From the NCBI GenBank assembly GCA_031265685.1, contig JAISCI010000058.1, positions 1-37,471 on the forward strand: a stretch of 37,471 nucleotides of DNA. Reading direction: 5' to 3'. The DNA is from Clostridiales bacterium (GTDB lineage Bacteria; Bacillota; Clostridia; Lachnospirales; WRAX01). Shown here one piece after another: positions 9,792 through 17,963 of the stretch. The position numbers were made by a program, and so were the translations under genes. Below the pieces are notes generated by a model. It was not told where the DNA came from, made no database searches, and was given only the letters and a program-made list of their open reading frames with translations. How positions within the stretch are numbered: the stretch's first letter is position 1; each line of letters opens with the position of its first letter.

Positions 9792-10751
9792 TTATGCCGT
9801 AAATTTCTTTTCGCCTTGGAACTGGATGAGCGTTATCCCAAGGACAATGACGAAAAGCACCATCGCCATAGCGGACGAATAACCGAACTTGAGGTCGCGG
9901 AAGGCCGTATTGTAGATCTGATAGACCAAGACGCGCGAGTTGTCCGTAAGCTGGTTGTCGGCCCCGGCGAAGATATTGATGAATATGTCGTATACCTTGA
10001 ACGAGTTGATTACGAGTATCATCAGTACGAAGAACGTGGTCGGGGAGAGCTGGGGCAGTGTGATCTTCCAGAACTTCTGCCACTTGCTGGCACCGTCTAT
10101 GTCCGCCGCCTCATAGAGATCCTGGCTGATGCCCTGAAGCCCGGCAAGGTAGATAACCATATAATACCCCATATTCTTCCATACCGAGAAGAACACGACC
10201 GTGAACATCACGACATAAGGATTAGGATCGGCGGCCCACCTGGGCAACGACATCCCGCCGCCCGCCGGCGGTTTGAACGGAAGCCCCGTGATCGAGTGCA
10301 GCAAGTTGTTGATCGGGCCGACTGTCGGGCTGAACAAATAATTCCAGACGGCGGCGACCGCGACAAGTGACGCGACATACGGAAAAAACGCCACCGACCG
10401 GAAAAAGTTGCGCCCGCGCACCTTCTGGTTCAGCAATATGGCCAAGCCAAGCGCCGCCGCCATCGTCAGCGGAACCGTGCCGAGGGTATAGAGCACGGTG
10501 TTCCAGAGGGCGCGCCAGAATTTAGCGTCTCCCATCAGCTTGACGAAGTTGTCGAAAGCGATGAATTGCATTTCCTGGTTGGGCGAGCCGTTCCACGAAT
10601 AGAACGCGAGGATGAACGCGAACGCGAGCGGAATCAGCGTAAACACGCCGAAACCGATGAAATTGGGCGCGGTGAAGCTGTAAGCCACGATATGATCCTT
10701 GATTTTACGCCGATTAGCGCCCGCTTTCAGGATCTTGCTGGGGTCTGGCAT
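9792..10751 (-). CDS. Sugar ABC transporter permease (MalF/UgpA type)
   Basis: 319 aa; YEAADIDGASKWQKFWKITLPQLSP EAA loop; GGAAGGTG SD. Confidence 0.92.
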   Translation of the reverse strand: MPDPSKILKAGANRRKIKDHIVAYSFTAPNFIGFGVFTLIPLAFAFILAFYSWNGSPNQEMQFIAFDNFVKLMGDAKFWRALWNTVLYTLGTVPLTMAAALGLAILLNQKVRGRNFFRSVAFFPYVASLVAVAAVWNYLFSPTVGPINNLLHSITGLPFKPPAGGGMSLPRWAADPNPYVVMFTVVFFSVWKNMGYYMVIYLAGLQGISQDLYEAADIDGASKWQKFWKITLPQLSPTTFFVLMILVINSFKVYDIFINIFAGADNQLTDNSRVLVYQIYNTAFRDLKFGYSSAMAMVLFVIVLGITLIQFQGEKKFTA

Positions 10752-10847
10752 AAAGTCACCTTCCGATGAAAAAGGGAGACGGGCATGAGCCCATCCCCCC
10801 TTCTCGTCAAATGCGTTGCTTAAATTTTACGCTCACACAGACCGAAC

Positions 10848-12215
10848 TTATTGTGCGAGTATCTCCTGAACGCCCGTATTCATCTGCTCAATACCTTCGT
10901 CAACTGTGATGCTGCCGGTCATGATGGCGTCGTCAGCCTCGTTGAGGACGGTCTCGATAGCGGCGCTGTTCTTGTCAAGCGGCATCTCGAGGTAGACTTT
11001 CGTCGTCTTGAGAGCTTCTTTGCTGTTGTCGTCGGTCGGGAAACCGTCGATAGAAGCGATCGTGTCCGCGACTTCGTCGGTCTTGACGGCCGGGAACTGG
11101 CCGAGTCCGGCGAGCACGAGAGCGCCTTCCGCGCCGGAGATGAACTTGACGAAGTCAAGCGCGGCTTCTCTCTTGGAGGAGGCGGGATTCACACCGGCGC
11201 TGGTGATCGTGCCAAGCGTAGTGCCGGCGGCGACGCCTTCCGGATGCGGATATTTGACGATGCCCCACTCGGTGGCCAGAGACTCGCCGGTGGCGACTTT
11301 ATCGATCTGCGTCGGGATAAACCAAGAACCCATGTTGAGCATGGCGGCCTGCTGGTTGTAGAACGCCGCGCTGTAATGCAGACCGGTCGTCTTGACGGTC
11401 GCGTAGTCCATGGCGACGCCGTCGTCCATGAGCTTGAGAATGCGCTCATAGGTTGGTTTCATGAACTCATACGCGCCCTGAACGATCGTGTTCTGACCGT
11501 CGAGAACAGCCCAAAGCTGACGCGTCGAACGCCAAGTGTGGAAATGCTCGCCGTAGACTTTGCTCTCGCCGTCGCCGCTGGTGACCTGCGCGGCAAGCTC
11601 GTCGTACTGGGCGATAGTCATGTCGTTGGTCGGATAAGGCACGCCCGCCGCGTCGAACAGGGCCTTGTTATAGAAGATGACCCAGTGATCCGAACGGAAC
11701 GGAATGGCGTACACTTCGCCGTCAACAGTGATTTGCTCAAGGGTTCCGCCGTAAGCGGCCGGGTCGATGCCCGCGCTGCTTATGTAGCCGGCGAGAGGCT
11801 CAAGGAAGCCTTGGTTGACGAGGTTGGCGTATCCGGGGATGTCCTTAACGGTGATAACGTCAAGGTCGGCGCCGCCGGAAAGCTGTGTGGTGAGCATGTT
11901 CTGGTAGTCCTGAGAACCGAGGTCAACAGGATTGAAGGTTACTTCAGGGTGGATCGCCGAATAAGCGTCCGTCAGGGCCTTGTAGTAGGGGGTGGTGTCA
12001 TAGTCCCAGACCGCCCAGCTGAGCTGTACGGGTTCCGGCGCGTCGGGCGTGGGTTCCACAGTCGCCGCCGGCGGTTCCGTCGCGTTTGACGCGGGTTCCG
12101 TCGTAGCCGCCGCGGGCGGCGTGGCAGTCGGCGCGGCGGAGTCGCCGCAGGCCGTGAAAGCGCCTACGCACATAAGCGCGCCCAAGGCCAGAGAAATAAG
12201 CTTCTTGGCTTTCAT
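10848..12215 (-). CDS. Extracellular sugar-binding lipoprotein of ABC transporter
   Basis: MKAKKLISLALGALMCVGAFTAC lipobox and Thr/Ala/Pro-rich linker. SBP1-type features (IPFRSDHWVIFYNKALFDAAGV). Start chosen at the ATG with GGGAGG SD. Confidence 0.9.
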   Translation of the reverse strand: MKAKKLISLALGALMCVGAFTACGDSAAPTATPPAAATTEPASNATEPPAATVEPTPDAPEPVQLSWAVWDYDTTPYYKALTDAYSAIHPEVTFNPVDLGSQDYQNMLTTQLSGGADLDVITVKDIPGYANLVNQGFLEPLAGYISSAGIDPAAYGGTLEQITVDGEVYAIPFRSDHWVIFYNKALFDAAGVPYPTNDMTIAQYDELAAQVTSGDGESKVYGEHFHTWRSTRQLWAVLDGQNTIVQGAYEFMKPTYERILKLMDDGVAMDYATVKTTGLHYSAAFYNQQAAMLNMGSWFIPTQIDKVATGESLATEWGIVKYPHPEGVAAGTTLGTITSAGVNPASSKREAALDFVKFISGAEGALVLAGLGQFPAVKTDEVADTIASIDGFPTDDNSKEALKTTKVYLEMPLDKNSAAIETVLNEADDAIMTGSITVDEGIEQMNTGVQEILAQ

Positions 12216-12280
12216 CATAAAACCTCCCAAATTTTCTGGTGCTATCGAACATCCGCGCCCGCGAACCCGTCAAACCTCCG

Positions 12281-12309
12281 CGTTCACGAACGCTCTGTAC
12301 TTATTGTAC
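12281..12309. promoter_or_regulatory. Tandem short palindromes upstream of the uronate operon, candidate regulator site
   Basis: cgttc-ac-gaacg (12281-12292) followed by gtac-ttatt-gtac (12297-12309) in the divergent intergenic region. Confidence 0.25.
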
Positions 12310-12440
12310 CCTAACGGGCGCGAAATAGTAATGTATTAATGAATGAATTTCATATAAAATTTTTATGGGGGATCGGGACGGGGCCGAATCATGTCTATCA
12401 TGCCCGCTCGGGGCATATCCTGTTACTGGAGGCGACCGGA

Positions 12441-13019
12441 TTGCTCAACTATCTTTGGACGGGAATGATCGTAATAGGCATAGTCGTCGCGGCGCTCAAC
12501 GGCAGGATACCGGCGGTTACGGCGGCGGCGCTGGATTCCGCGAAAGAGGCCGTGCAGCTCTGCGTAACTATGCTCGGCGTCATGAGCATGTGGACGGGTC
12601 TGATGAAGATAGCGGAGGAATCGGGGATCATCAGCGGAATGCAGCGCCGTATGCGGCCGCTGATACGGTTCCTGTTCCCGAGGCTGGACGCGGACGGCGC
12701 GGCGGCGAAGCACATTTCGACGAACGTTATCGCGAATATACTGGGCCTGGGATGGGCCGCGACGCCCGCGGGCCTGCTCGCCATGGAGGAGCTTCAAAAG
12801 CTGAACAAGCGGAAAGACCGCGCCAGCCGCGAGATGTGCATGTTCATGATATTCAATATGTCGAGCCTGCAGATTATTTCCGTCAACCTGATAGCCTACC
12901 GCAGCCAATACAACTCCGCCAATCCCTCGGAGATAATCGGCCCGGGGCTGGCGGCGACTCTTGCCACCACAATAGCCGGAGTAGCGGCGGCGAAACTGTT
13001 CGAGCGCTTCGACCCGTAG
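12441..13019 (+). CDS. spmA: Spore maturation protein A (nucleoside recognition domain)
   Basis: TTG start at 12441 preceded by ctGGAGGcgaccgga; LLNYLWTGMIVIGIVVAALNG, ANILGLGWAATPAGLLAMEELQ motifs. Confidence 0.88.
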   Translation: MLNYLWTGMIVIGIVVAALNGRIPAVTAAALDSAKEAVQLCVTMLGVMSMWTGLMKIAEESGIISGMQRRMRPLIRFLFPRLDADGAAAKHISTNVIANILGLGWAATPAGLLAMEELQKLNKRKDRASREMCMFMIFNMSSLQIISVNLIAYRSQYNSANPSEIIGPGLAATLATTIAGVAAAKLFERFDP

Positions 13020-13023
13020 GAAT

Positions 13024-13332
13024 TAAGAATCTGTATTCATTAGTGGAATCGGCGGATTTTCGCGATGATTTTCCGCCGGGCGAGGAAGCGGAAAACGCCG
13101 CGTACTCAGAGAGTACGCAAATTCTTGGCTGACGACGACGAAGATGGCTTGATGAATTTTGCGTGATGGAATTTTGCGTGGTTCGAAGCATTATCGTGTG
13201 GTTCAAACGATAATGCGATGCGAAATTCATTCAAGCAAAATTCAGATGTTGTCTAAGACAACATCAAACGTCGATCAACGACGGGAAATCAGCCGAAAAG
13301 ACGTCGATTCCATCTATGAATACAGGTTCTAA
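13024..13332. mobile_element. MITE-like element, family 2 copy B1, between spmA and spmB
   Basis: Terminal inverted repeats taagaatctgtattcattagtggaatcg / cgattccatctatgaatacaggttcta. About 309 bp, no ORF. Contains the GAATTTTGCGTGA module and a perfect gatgttgtc-taa-gacaacatc hairpin. Confidence 0.75.
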
Positions 13333-13346
13333 GATAAGGCCTTGCG

Positions 13347-13387
13347 GCTCCGCCCCAAACCCCGCCGGGGATATAATCCCCGGACCC
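13347..13387. repeat. GC-rich palindrome ccggggatataatccccgg
   Basis: ccccgccggggatataatccccggacccc just upstream of spmB. Confidence 0.45.
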
Positions 13388-13420
13388 CGTTGGTATGATA
13401 CCTATATAGAGGCTGGTTTT

Positions 13421-13954
13421 ATGTCCTTCCTTCTCTATCTGTCCGATTTTATGGTGCCGCTCATAGTTTTCGGCATCGTGGCATATGGCGTGTCAAAAAA
13501 AACGCCCGTCTTCGACAGTTTCGTCTCCGGGGCGAAAGACGGCTTCGGCACCGTCGTCGGCATACTCCCGACGCTCGTCGGGCTGATGGTCGCCGTCGGG
13601 ATACTCCGCGCGTCAGGCGCGCTCGATCTGCTCTCGTCGGCGGTCGCCCCTGTAACCGACGCGGTCGGTTTCCCAAAGGAAGCCCTTCCTATCACGTTCA
13701 TGCGCCTGGTTTCGTCGTCGGCTTCCACGGGGCTGCTGCTTGACATCTTCAAAAACTACGGCGCGGATTCGTTTGTAGGCCGCTTTGTCTCGGTCATGAT
13801 GAGCTGCACCGAGACTGTATTCTATACTATGAGCGTCTACTTCATGGCCGTCAAAGTGACGAAGACTCGCTATACATTGGCCGGCGCCCTGATCGCCAAC
13901 TTCGTCGGCGTGGCCGTGTCGATTGTCATAACCAAGCTGGCGTTCGGCTACTAG
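13421..13954 (+). CDS. spmB: Spore maturation protein B (nucleoside recognition domain)
   Basis: Start MSFLLYLSDFMVPLIVFGIVAYGVSKKTPVFDSFVSGAKDGF; internal ATG of ORF 13316-13954. Confidence 0.88.
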   Translation: MSFLLYLSDFMVPLIVFGIVAYGVSKKTPVFDSFVSGAKDGFGTVVGILPTLVGLMVAVGILRASGALDLLSSAVAPVTDAVGFPKEALPITFMRLVSSSASTGLLLDIFKNYGADSFVGRFVSVMMSCTETVFYTMSVYFMAVKVTKTRYTLAGALIANFVGVAVSIVITKLAFGY

Positions 13955-14000
13955 GGAGCGCTTATGCTACTCGTATATCCATCCATCGAGAATAATATAA

Positions 14001-14026
14001 GGGCGCCGCTCAAACGCCCGGCGCCC
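14001..14026 (-). terminator. Putative intrinsic terminator overlapping the clpA stop codon
   Basis: gggcgccg (14001-14008) / cggcgccc (14019-14026), followed on the minus strand by ttatattatt. clpA stop lies in the loop. Confidence 0.5.
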
Positions 14027-16271
14027 CGTCAATTGCCAATTTCCCCGCCTTCACCGCGACGACGATCCCGCCCTCCCGCGGACCGCCGCCCAGCAGGTGA
14101 TCCACTATCAGCTTCTTCAAGTCCTTCTCTACGACGCGGATTATCTCCCTGGCGCCGTATTCCTCGGAGAGGCCGAGCCGCGCGATATAATCAAGCGCTT
14201 CCTCCGTCGGGGATACGGACGCCCCGCGAGCCGCGAGCCGCGCGTTCAGCTTCGCTACGGCCTTTTCGGTTACGCGCCGCGCCATGCCCTCGTCCACGCG
14301 GCCGAACGTCACGATCTCATCCAGGCGGTTGCGGAACTCGGGCGAGAACACCCTGCCGACCGCCTTGCCGACGGCGTCCGCGCCCGCGCGCCGACCGTCG
14401 AAGCCGATAACGCCCTTGTTCATCTCCGAAGCGCCCGCGTTGGACGTCATTATGATTATCGCGCTGCGGAAATCCGCCGAGCGCCCCGCGTTGTCCGTCA
14501 GCTTGCCGTAGTCCAGCGCCTGCAGCAATACGTTCATTATATCCGGATGCGCCTTCTCAATCTCGTCGAGCAGCAGCACGCAGTGCGGATTTTTGCGGAT
14601 CGCGTCGGTCAGCAGGCCGCCCTCGTCGTAGCCGACGTATCCGGGCGGGGCGCCGATGAGCCTGGCCACCGCGTGCGCCTCCTGATATTCGGACATATCG
14701 AAGCGCGTGAGCCGGATATTCAGTATCTCCGCAAGGGATTTCGCCACCTCGGTCTTGCCGACGCCCGTCGGGCCGACGAACAGGAAGCTGGCCACAGGCT
14801 TCTCGCCGTCGGACAGGCCGAGCCGAGCCGCCTGTATGGCGTCGGCGACGCACTCGACCGCGCGTTCCTGTCCGAAGACGCGTTTTTTCAGTTCCGCTTC
14901 CAGATCGGCGGCTTCCTCCGCCTCGTCCCGCGTTACGCTCGAGACCGGCACCTTTGCCATGAACGATATGACGCTCTCCACATCCGCGCGGGTTATCTCC
15001 GCTTTGTCCGGACCGTCGCCGCGGGCAATGCGGCTGGCCGCGCCGCACTCGTCCATAACGTCGATGGCTTTGTCCGGCAGATTGCGGTCGGGCAGGTATT
15101 TTACGGACAGCTCGCAGATGAGCCGGATTATGCCGTCGGGGAATACCGCGTTGTGGAACGACTCGTAGCGCTCGCGCACGCCGCGCAGAATCTCGACCGA
15201 GTCGTCCACGGACGGCTCGTCAACGTCGATCTTGGCGAAGCGCCGCGTCAGCGCCGAGTCTTTCTCAAAATATTTTTTATATTCGTCAAACGTCGTCGAG
15301 CCTATGAAGCGGATCGTGCCTTTCGTAAGGTAAGGCTTGAGTATGCCGGCCGCGTCCAGCGAGCCGCCCGAAACGGCGCCCGCGCCGACGATGTTGTGAA
15401 TCTCGTCGAAATAGAGTATTGCGTTCTTCTCTTTCTCAGCGTCGCCGAGTATGGCCAGCAGGCGCTCCTCAAAATCGCCGCGGTATTTTGTCCCCGCGAC
15501 TACCACGCCCATGTCGAGATAATATATCCGCGAACCCTTCAGCGGCTCCGGTACGCTGCCCTCGGCGACGCGGCGCGCCAGACCCTCGACTATAGCCGTC
15601 TTGCCGACGCCGGCCTCTCCCACGTGTATCGGGTTATTCTTGCGGCGGCGGCACAGCACGCGCAGCGTCCGCTCCAGCGTGTCCTCGCGCCCGACGATCG
15701 GATCCAGCTTACCCTCCGCCGCGCGTTTCGTCAGGTCTACGGCGTATTTCGCCAGCGCGCCGCTGGCCGATTCCCGCGCGTCGCCGTCCTCGTCCGCCGG
15801 ATCCGGCGCGTCCGCGTCGTCCGGCCCGCCCTCGGTTTCGGAGGCTGATACGCCGCTGGCCGCGAACTTGAGCACGCTGAGCCGCGACACGCCGTTCTTC
15901 GAGAGAATGTACACCGCGTGCGACTCGGGCAGGTTGAACATCGTCACGATAAGATCAATGAGCGAAATCTCGGGCTTGCCGCTGTTGAGTCCGCGCGCGT
16001 ATGCTATCTCGAACATCTTCATGAGCATGAATGAGTCCGACGGCGGCGCGGCTCCGGGCGACTTGAGGAACGTTTTGTCCATGAACGCCGAAAGCTCGTC
16101 GAAAATACGGCTGAGATTGCCGCCCGACTCGCGCACCAGACGCTTGCCCTCGTCGAAGAGCAGCGACGCGTACAGGAAATGTTCCGGCGTAACGAACTCG
16201 TGCGATTTGAGCTTCGCCTCGTTGCGCGCCACGAAATATATTTGGTTGGCGATGGTGTCCAGCTTCATCAT
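14010..16271 (-). CDS. clpA: ATP-dependent Clp protease ATP-binding subunit ClpA
   Basis: Two AAA modules (Walker A GEAGVGKT and GPTGVGKT), FDMSEYQEAHAVARLIGAPPGYVGYDEGG. N-terminal Clp_N repeats. SD AGGTG before ATG 16271. clpS neighbour. Confidence 0.93.
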   Translation of the reverse strand: MMKLDTIANQIYFVARNEAKLKSHEFVTPEHFLYASLLFDEGKRLVRESGGNLSRIFDELSAFMDKTFLKSPGAAPPSDSFMLMKMFEIAYARGLNSGKPEISLIDLIVTMFNLPESHAVYILSKNGVSRLSVLKFAASGVSASETEGGPDDADAPDPADEDGDARESASGALAKYAVDLTKRAAEGKLDPIVGREDTLERTLRVLCRRRKNNPIHVGEAGVGKTAIVEGLARRVAEGSVPEPLKGSRIYYLDMGVVVAGTKYRGDFEERLLAILGDAEKEKNAILYFDEIHNIVGAGAVSGGSLDAAGILKPYLTKGTIRFIGSTTFDEYKKYFEKDSALTRRFAKIDVDEPSVDDSVEILRGVRERYESFHNAVFPDGIIRLICELSVKYLPDRNLPDKAIDVMDECGAASRIARGDGPDKAEITRADVESVISFMAKVPVSSVTRDEAEEAADLEAELKKRVFGQERAVECVADAIQAARLGLSDGEKPVASFLFVGPTGVGKTEVAKSLAEILNIRLTRFDMSEYQEAHAVARLIGAPPGYVGYDEGGLLTDAIRKNPHCVLLLDEIEKAHPDIMNVLLQALDYGKLTDNAGRSADFRSAIIIMTSNAGASEMNKGVIGFDGRRAGADAVGKAVGRVFSPEFRNRLDEIVTFGRVDEGMARRVTEKAVAKLNARLAARGASVSPTEEALDYIARLGLSEEYGAREIIRVVEKDLKKLIVDHLLGGGPREGGIVVAVKAGKLAIDGAPGV

Positions 16272-16286
16272 ATTCACCTGTTAACG

Positions 16287-16486
16287 CTAATTCCATTTAG
16301 ATTTTCGCCGAATATTTTTCGAGCTTGCGCGCCGGAAATTTTCGTGAACCAGGCAAACTTCCGCCGCGAGGTTTAAGAACCTGTATTAATAGATGGAATC
16401 GAGGTTTTCTCGGCTGATTTCACTAATGAATACAGGTTCTAAGCCGCGAACCGAAAAATATCCGGCTTCCTTTGAAATGGAATTAG
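16287..16486. mobile_element. MITE-like element, family 1 copy A, between clpS and clpA
   Basis: Ends ctaattccattt...gaatatttttc / gaaaaatatccgg...aaatggaattag, with TA at both outer ends. Ends match those of the 35799-36076 element in inverted orientation. Confidence 0.75.
16374..16442. mobile_element. Short MITE-like element, family 2 copy B2, nested inside copy A
   Basis: taagaacctgtattaatagatggaatcg...tcactaatgaatacaggttcta. Same ends and ttttcggctgattt-like interior as B1, about 69 bp. Confidence 0.72.
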
Positions 16487-16487
16487 T

Positions 16488-16793
16488 CTAGGATATTTCT
16501 ACCGAAAGGCGGAGGGGGAAAGCGTTCTCCTCGGCGAAGCGCTCGGCCTGCAACCGCTTGGATACGGCCAGATCATACGTATATATGCCCGCCACTCCGG
16601 AACCCTGCCTGTGAACCTGCATGGTCAGCGCCCTCGCCTGCTGAGACGACTTGTTGAATACCTTCACGAGCAGATCAATCACGAAGTCCATCGTCATGAA
16701 GTCGTCGTTGTGCATAACGACGGCGTACATGTTGGGCCGGGCGACCGCCTGCGCTTTCTCCGGCTCCGCCCCGCCGCGCGTCCAAATAGACAT
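16488..16793 (-). CDS. clpS: ATP-dependent Clp protease adaptor ClpS
   Basis: 101 aa; MYAVVMHNDDFMTMDFVIDLLVKVFNKSSQQARALTMQVHRQGSGVAGIYTYDLA. Confidence 0.93.
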   Translation of the reverse strand: MSIWTRGGAEPEKAQAVARPNMYAVVMHNDDFMTMDFVIDLLVKVFNKSSQQARALTMQVHRQGSGVAGIYTYDLAVSKRLQAERFAEENAFPLRLSVEIS

Positions 16794-17138
16794 AATTCCA
16801 CCCCCCGCGTTTTCTCCGGTCCGCAGGGATCCGTCCCCGCGCCCCCTGTTTCTGTACGTTTCTATTTTTAACCACTTTTAAGGCGTTTCAAACATATCCC
16901 GCGTAATTTTCGCCTGCGTACAGACGGCGGCGCGCGTCTCAAAATCTTGTATATTATCTTTCATGTTTAGTTTATTAGGCGCGCGCTTTGTCTTATAACT
17001 ATCCGGCGCGTTCTAAATTATTATCGGATTGTACCGGGCGTTTGATTATGTCGAATTCCGTCGCTTCGGGTCGAACGGCTCCTGAATGATAGTTAAATTT
17101 TTACAAAAAATTCTCAATATACGCGCTGTTTTTTTGCA

Positions 17139-17167
17139 TTGATATTTTATCGGGTATATATTATAAT
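17139..17167 (+). promoter_or_regulatory. Sigma-A-type promoter for the DUF4364-type gene
   Basis: TTGATA (17139-17144), 17-bp spacer, TATAAT (17162-17167). Confidence 0.75.
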
Positions 17168-17209
17168 GGGATATGTCGCTAATTGTCGAACCGAGATGGA
17201 GGAACCGTG

Positions 17210-17782
17210 ATGTCGCAGCTGAACATATATCCGCAGGCCGCCAGCGAGGCGGCTCAGATTGAATCTAAAATAATCATACTTTATCTGGTCAATAAGATGG
17301 ACATACCTATGTCTAACAGTAATATAACGCAATTTGCCATCGAGGGCGACTATATGAATTACGTCAGCGTCCAGCAGTACCTGCAGGAGATGGTTGACGC
17401 GGGTTATTTGGATAAGTCTCACGATTACAACACCACCAGATATACGATTACCGAGGAAGGGATCCAGACGCTGGAATTCTTTTCGCGCAACATACCGCAG
17501 GCCATAAAGAACAGGATAAATAAGTATGTAGCGGAGAACCGCAAGGTAGTTAAGCAGGATTTCCAGATTATCGCCAATCATTTCTTTGACCACCGGAACA
17601 ACGAGTATATTGTAAAATGCGGCGTGTACGACGAGGATATGATGCTGATGGAGCTTAACATCTCGGTCGTCAGCAAGGATCAGGCCATTGATATTTGCAA
17701 TAATTGGAAAAATAATATCGACGTGCTTTACGGGGATATATTGGATACGCTGCTGGCTAAGGGGAAAGGCGCCGCCCAGTAG
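17210..17782 (+). CDS. DUF4364-family protein
   Basis: Start ATG 17210 after gatGGAGGaaccgtg. KIIILYLVNKMDIPMSNSNITQFAIEGDYMNYVSVQQYLQEMVDAGYL winged-helix-like N-terminus typical of this Clostridia family. Confidence 0.75.
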   Translation: MSQLNIYPQAASEAAQIESKIIILYLVNKMDIPMSNSNITQFAIEGDYMNYVSVQQYLQEMVDAGYLDKSHDYNTTRYTITEEGIQTLEFFSRNIPQAIKNRINKYVAENRKVVKQDFQIIANHFFDHRNNEYIVKCGVYDEDMMLMELNISVVSKDQAIDICNNWKNNIDVLYGDILDTLLAKGKGAAQ

Positions 17783-17823
17783 AACGGCTGAAAATTTCTC
17801 TTCTCTCCTATTTAATATTAATA

Positions 17824-17852
17824 TTGCTATTCCCCCCGCGATCTGCTATAGT
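17824..17852 (+). promoter_or_regulatory. Sigma-A-type promoter for secA
   Basis: TTGCTA (17824-17829), 17-bp spacer, TATAGT (17847-17852). Confidence 0.65.
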
Positions 17853-17880
17853 GTTAAGAATCGTGAAAAATACTCGGTCA

Positions 17881-17932
17881 TACTGTTTCAGGTAAGATGG
17901 CGGCATTTGTCAGCCTTAATCCTGAAACAGTA
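17881..17932. repeat. ACTGTTTCAGG...CCTGAAACAGT inverted repeat in secA leader
   Basis: Perfect 11-bp arms 17882-17892 / 17921-17931, flanked by TA. Same words at 24400-24439. Confidence 0.65.
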
Positions 17933-17963
17933 CTAGCGAAATAATATAAGAGGTGTGTTCGTA

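Noticed and set aside
10850-12089. 412-aa plus-strand ORF opposite the substrate-binding protein
   Set aside because: The minus strand encodes a canonical lipoprotein SBP; the plus ORF is a shadow.
14097-15848. 583-aa plus-strand ORF
   Set aside because: Antisense to clpA; Arg/Ala/Val-rich composition with no recognisable motif. Shadow ORF from GC-rich codon usage.
17147-17593. 148-aa minus-strand ORF
   Set aside because: Overlaps the promoter and DUF4364 coding region on the opposite strand; no SD or family match.
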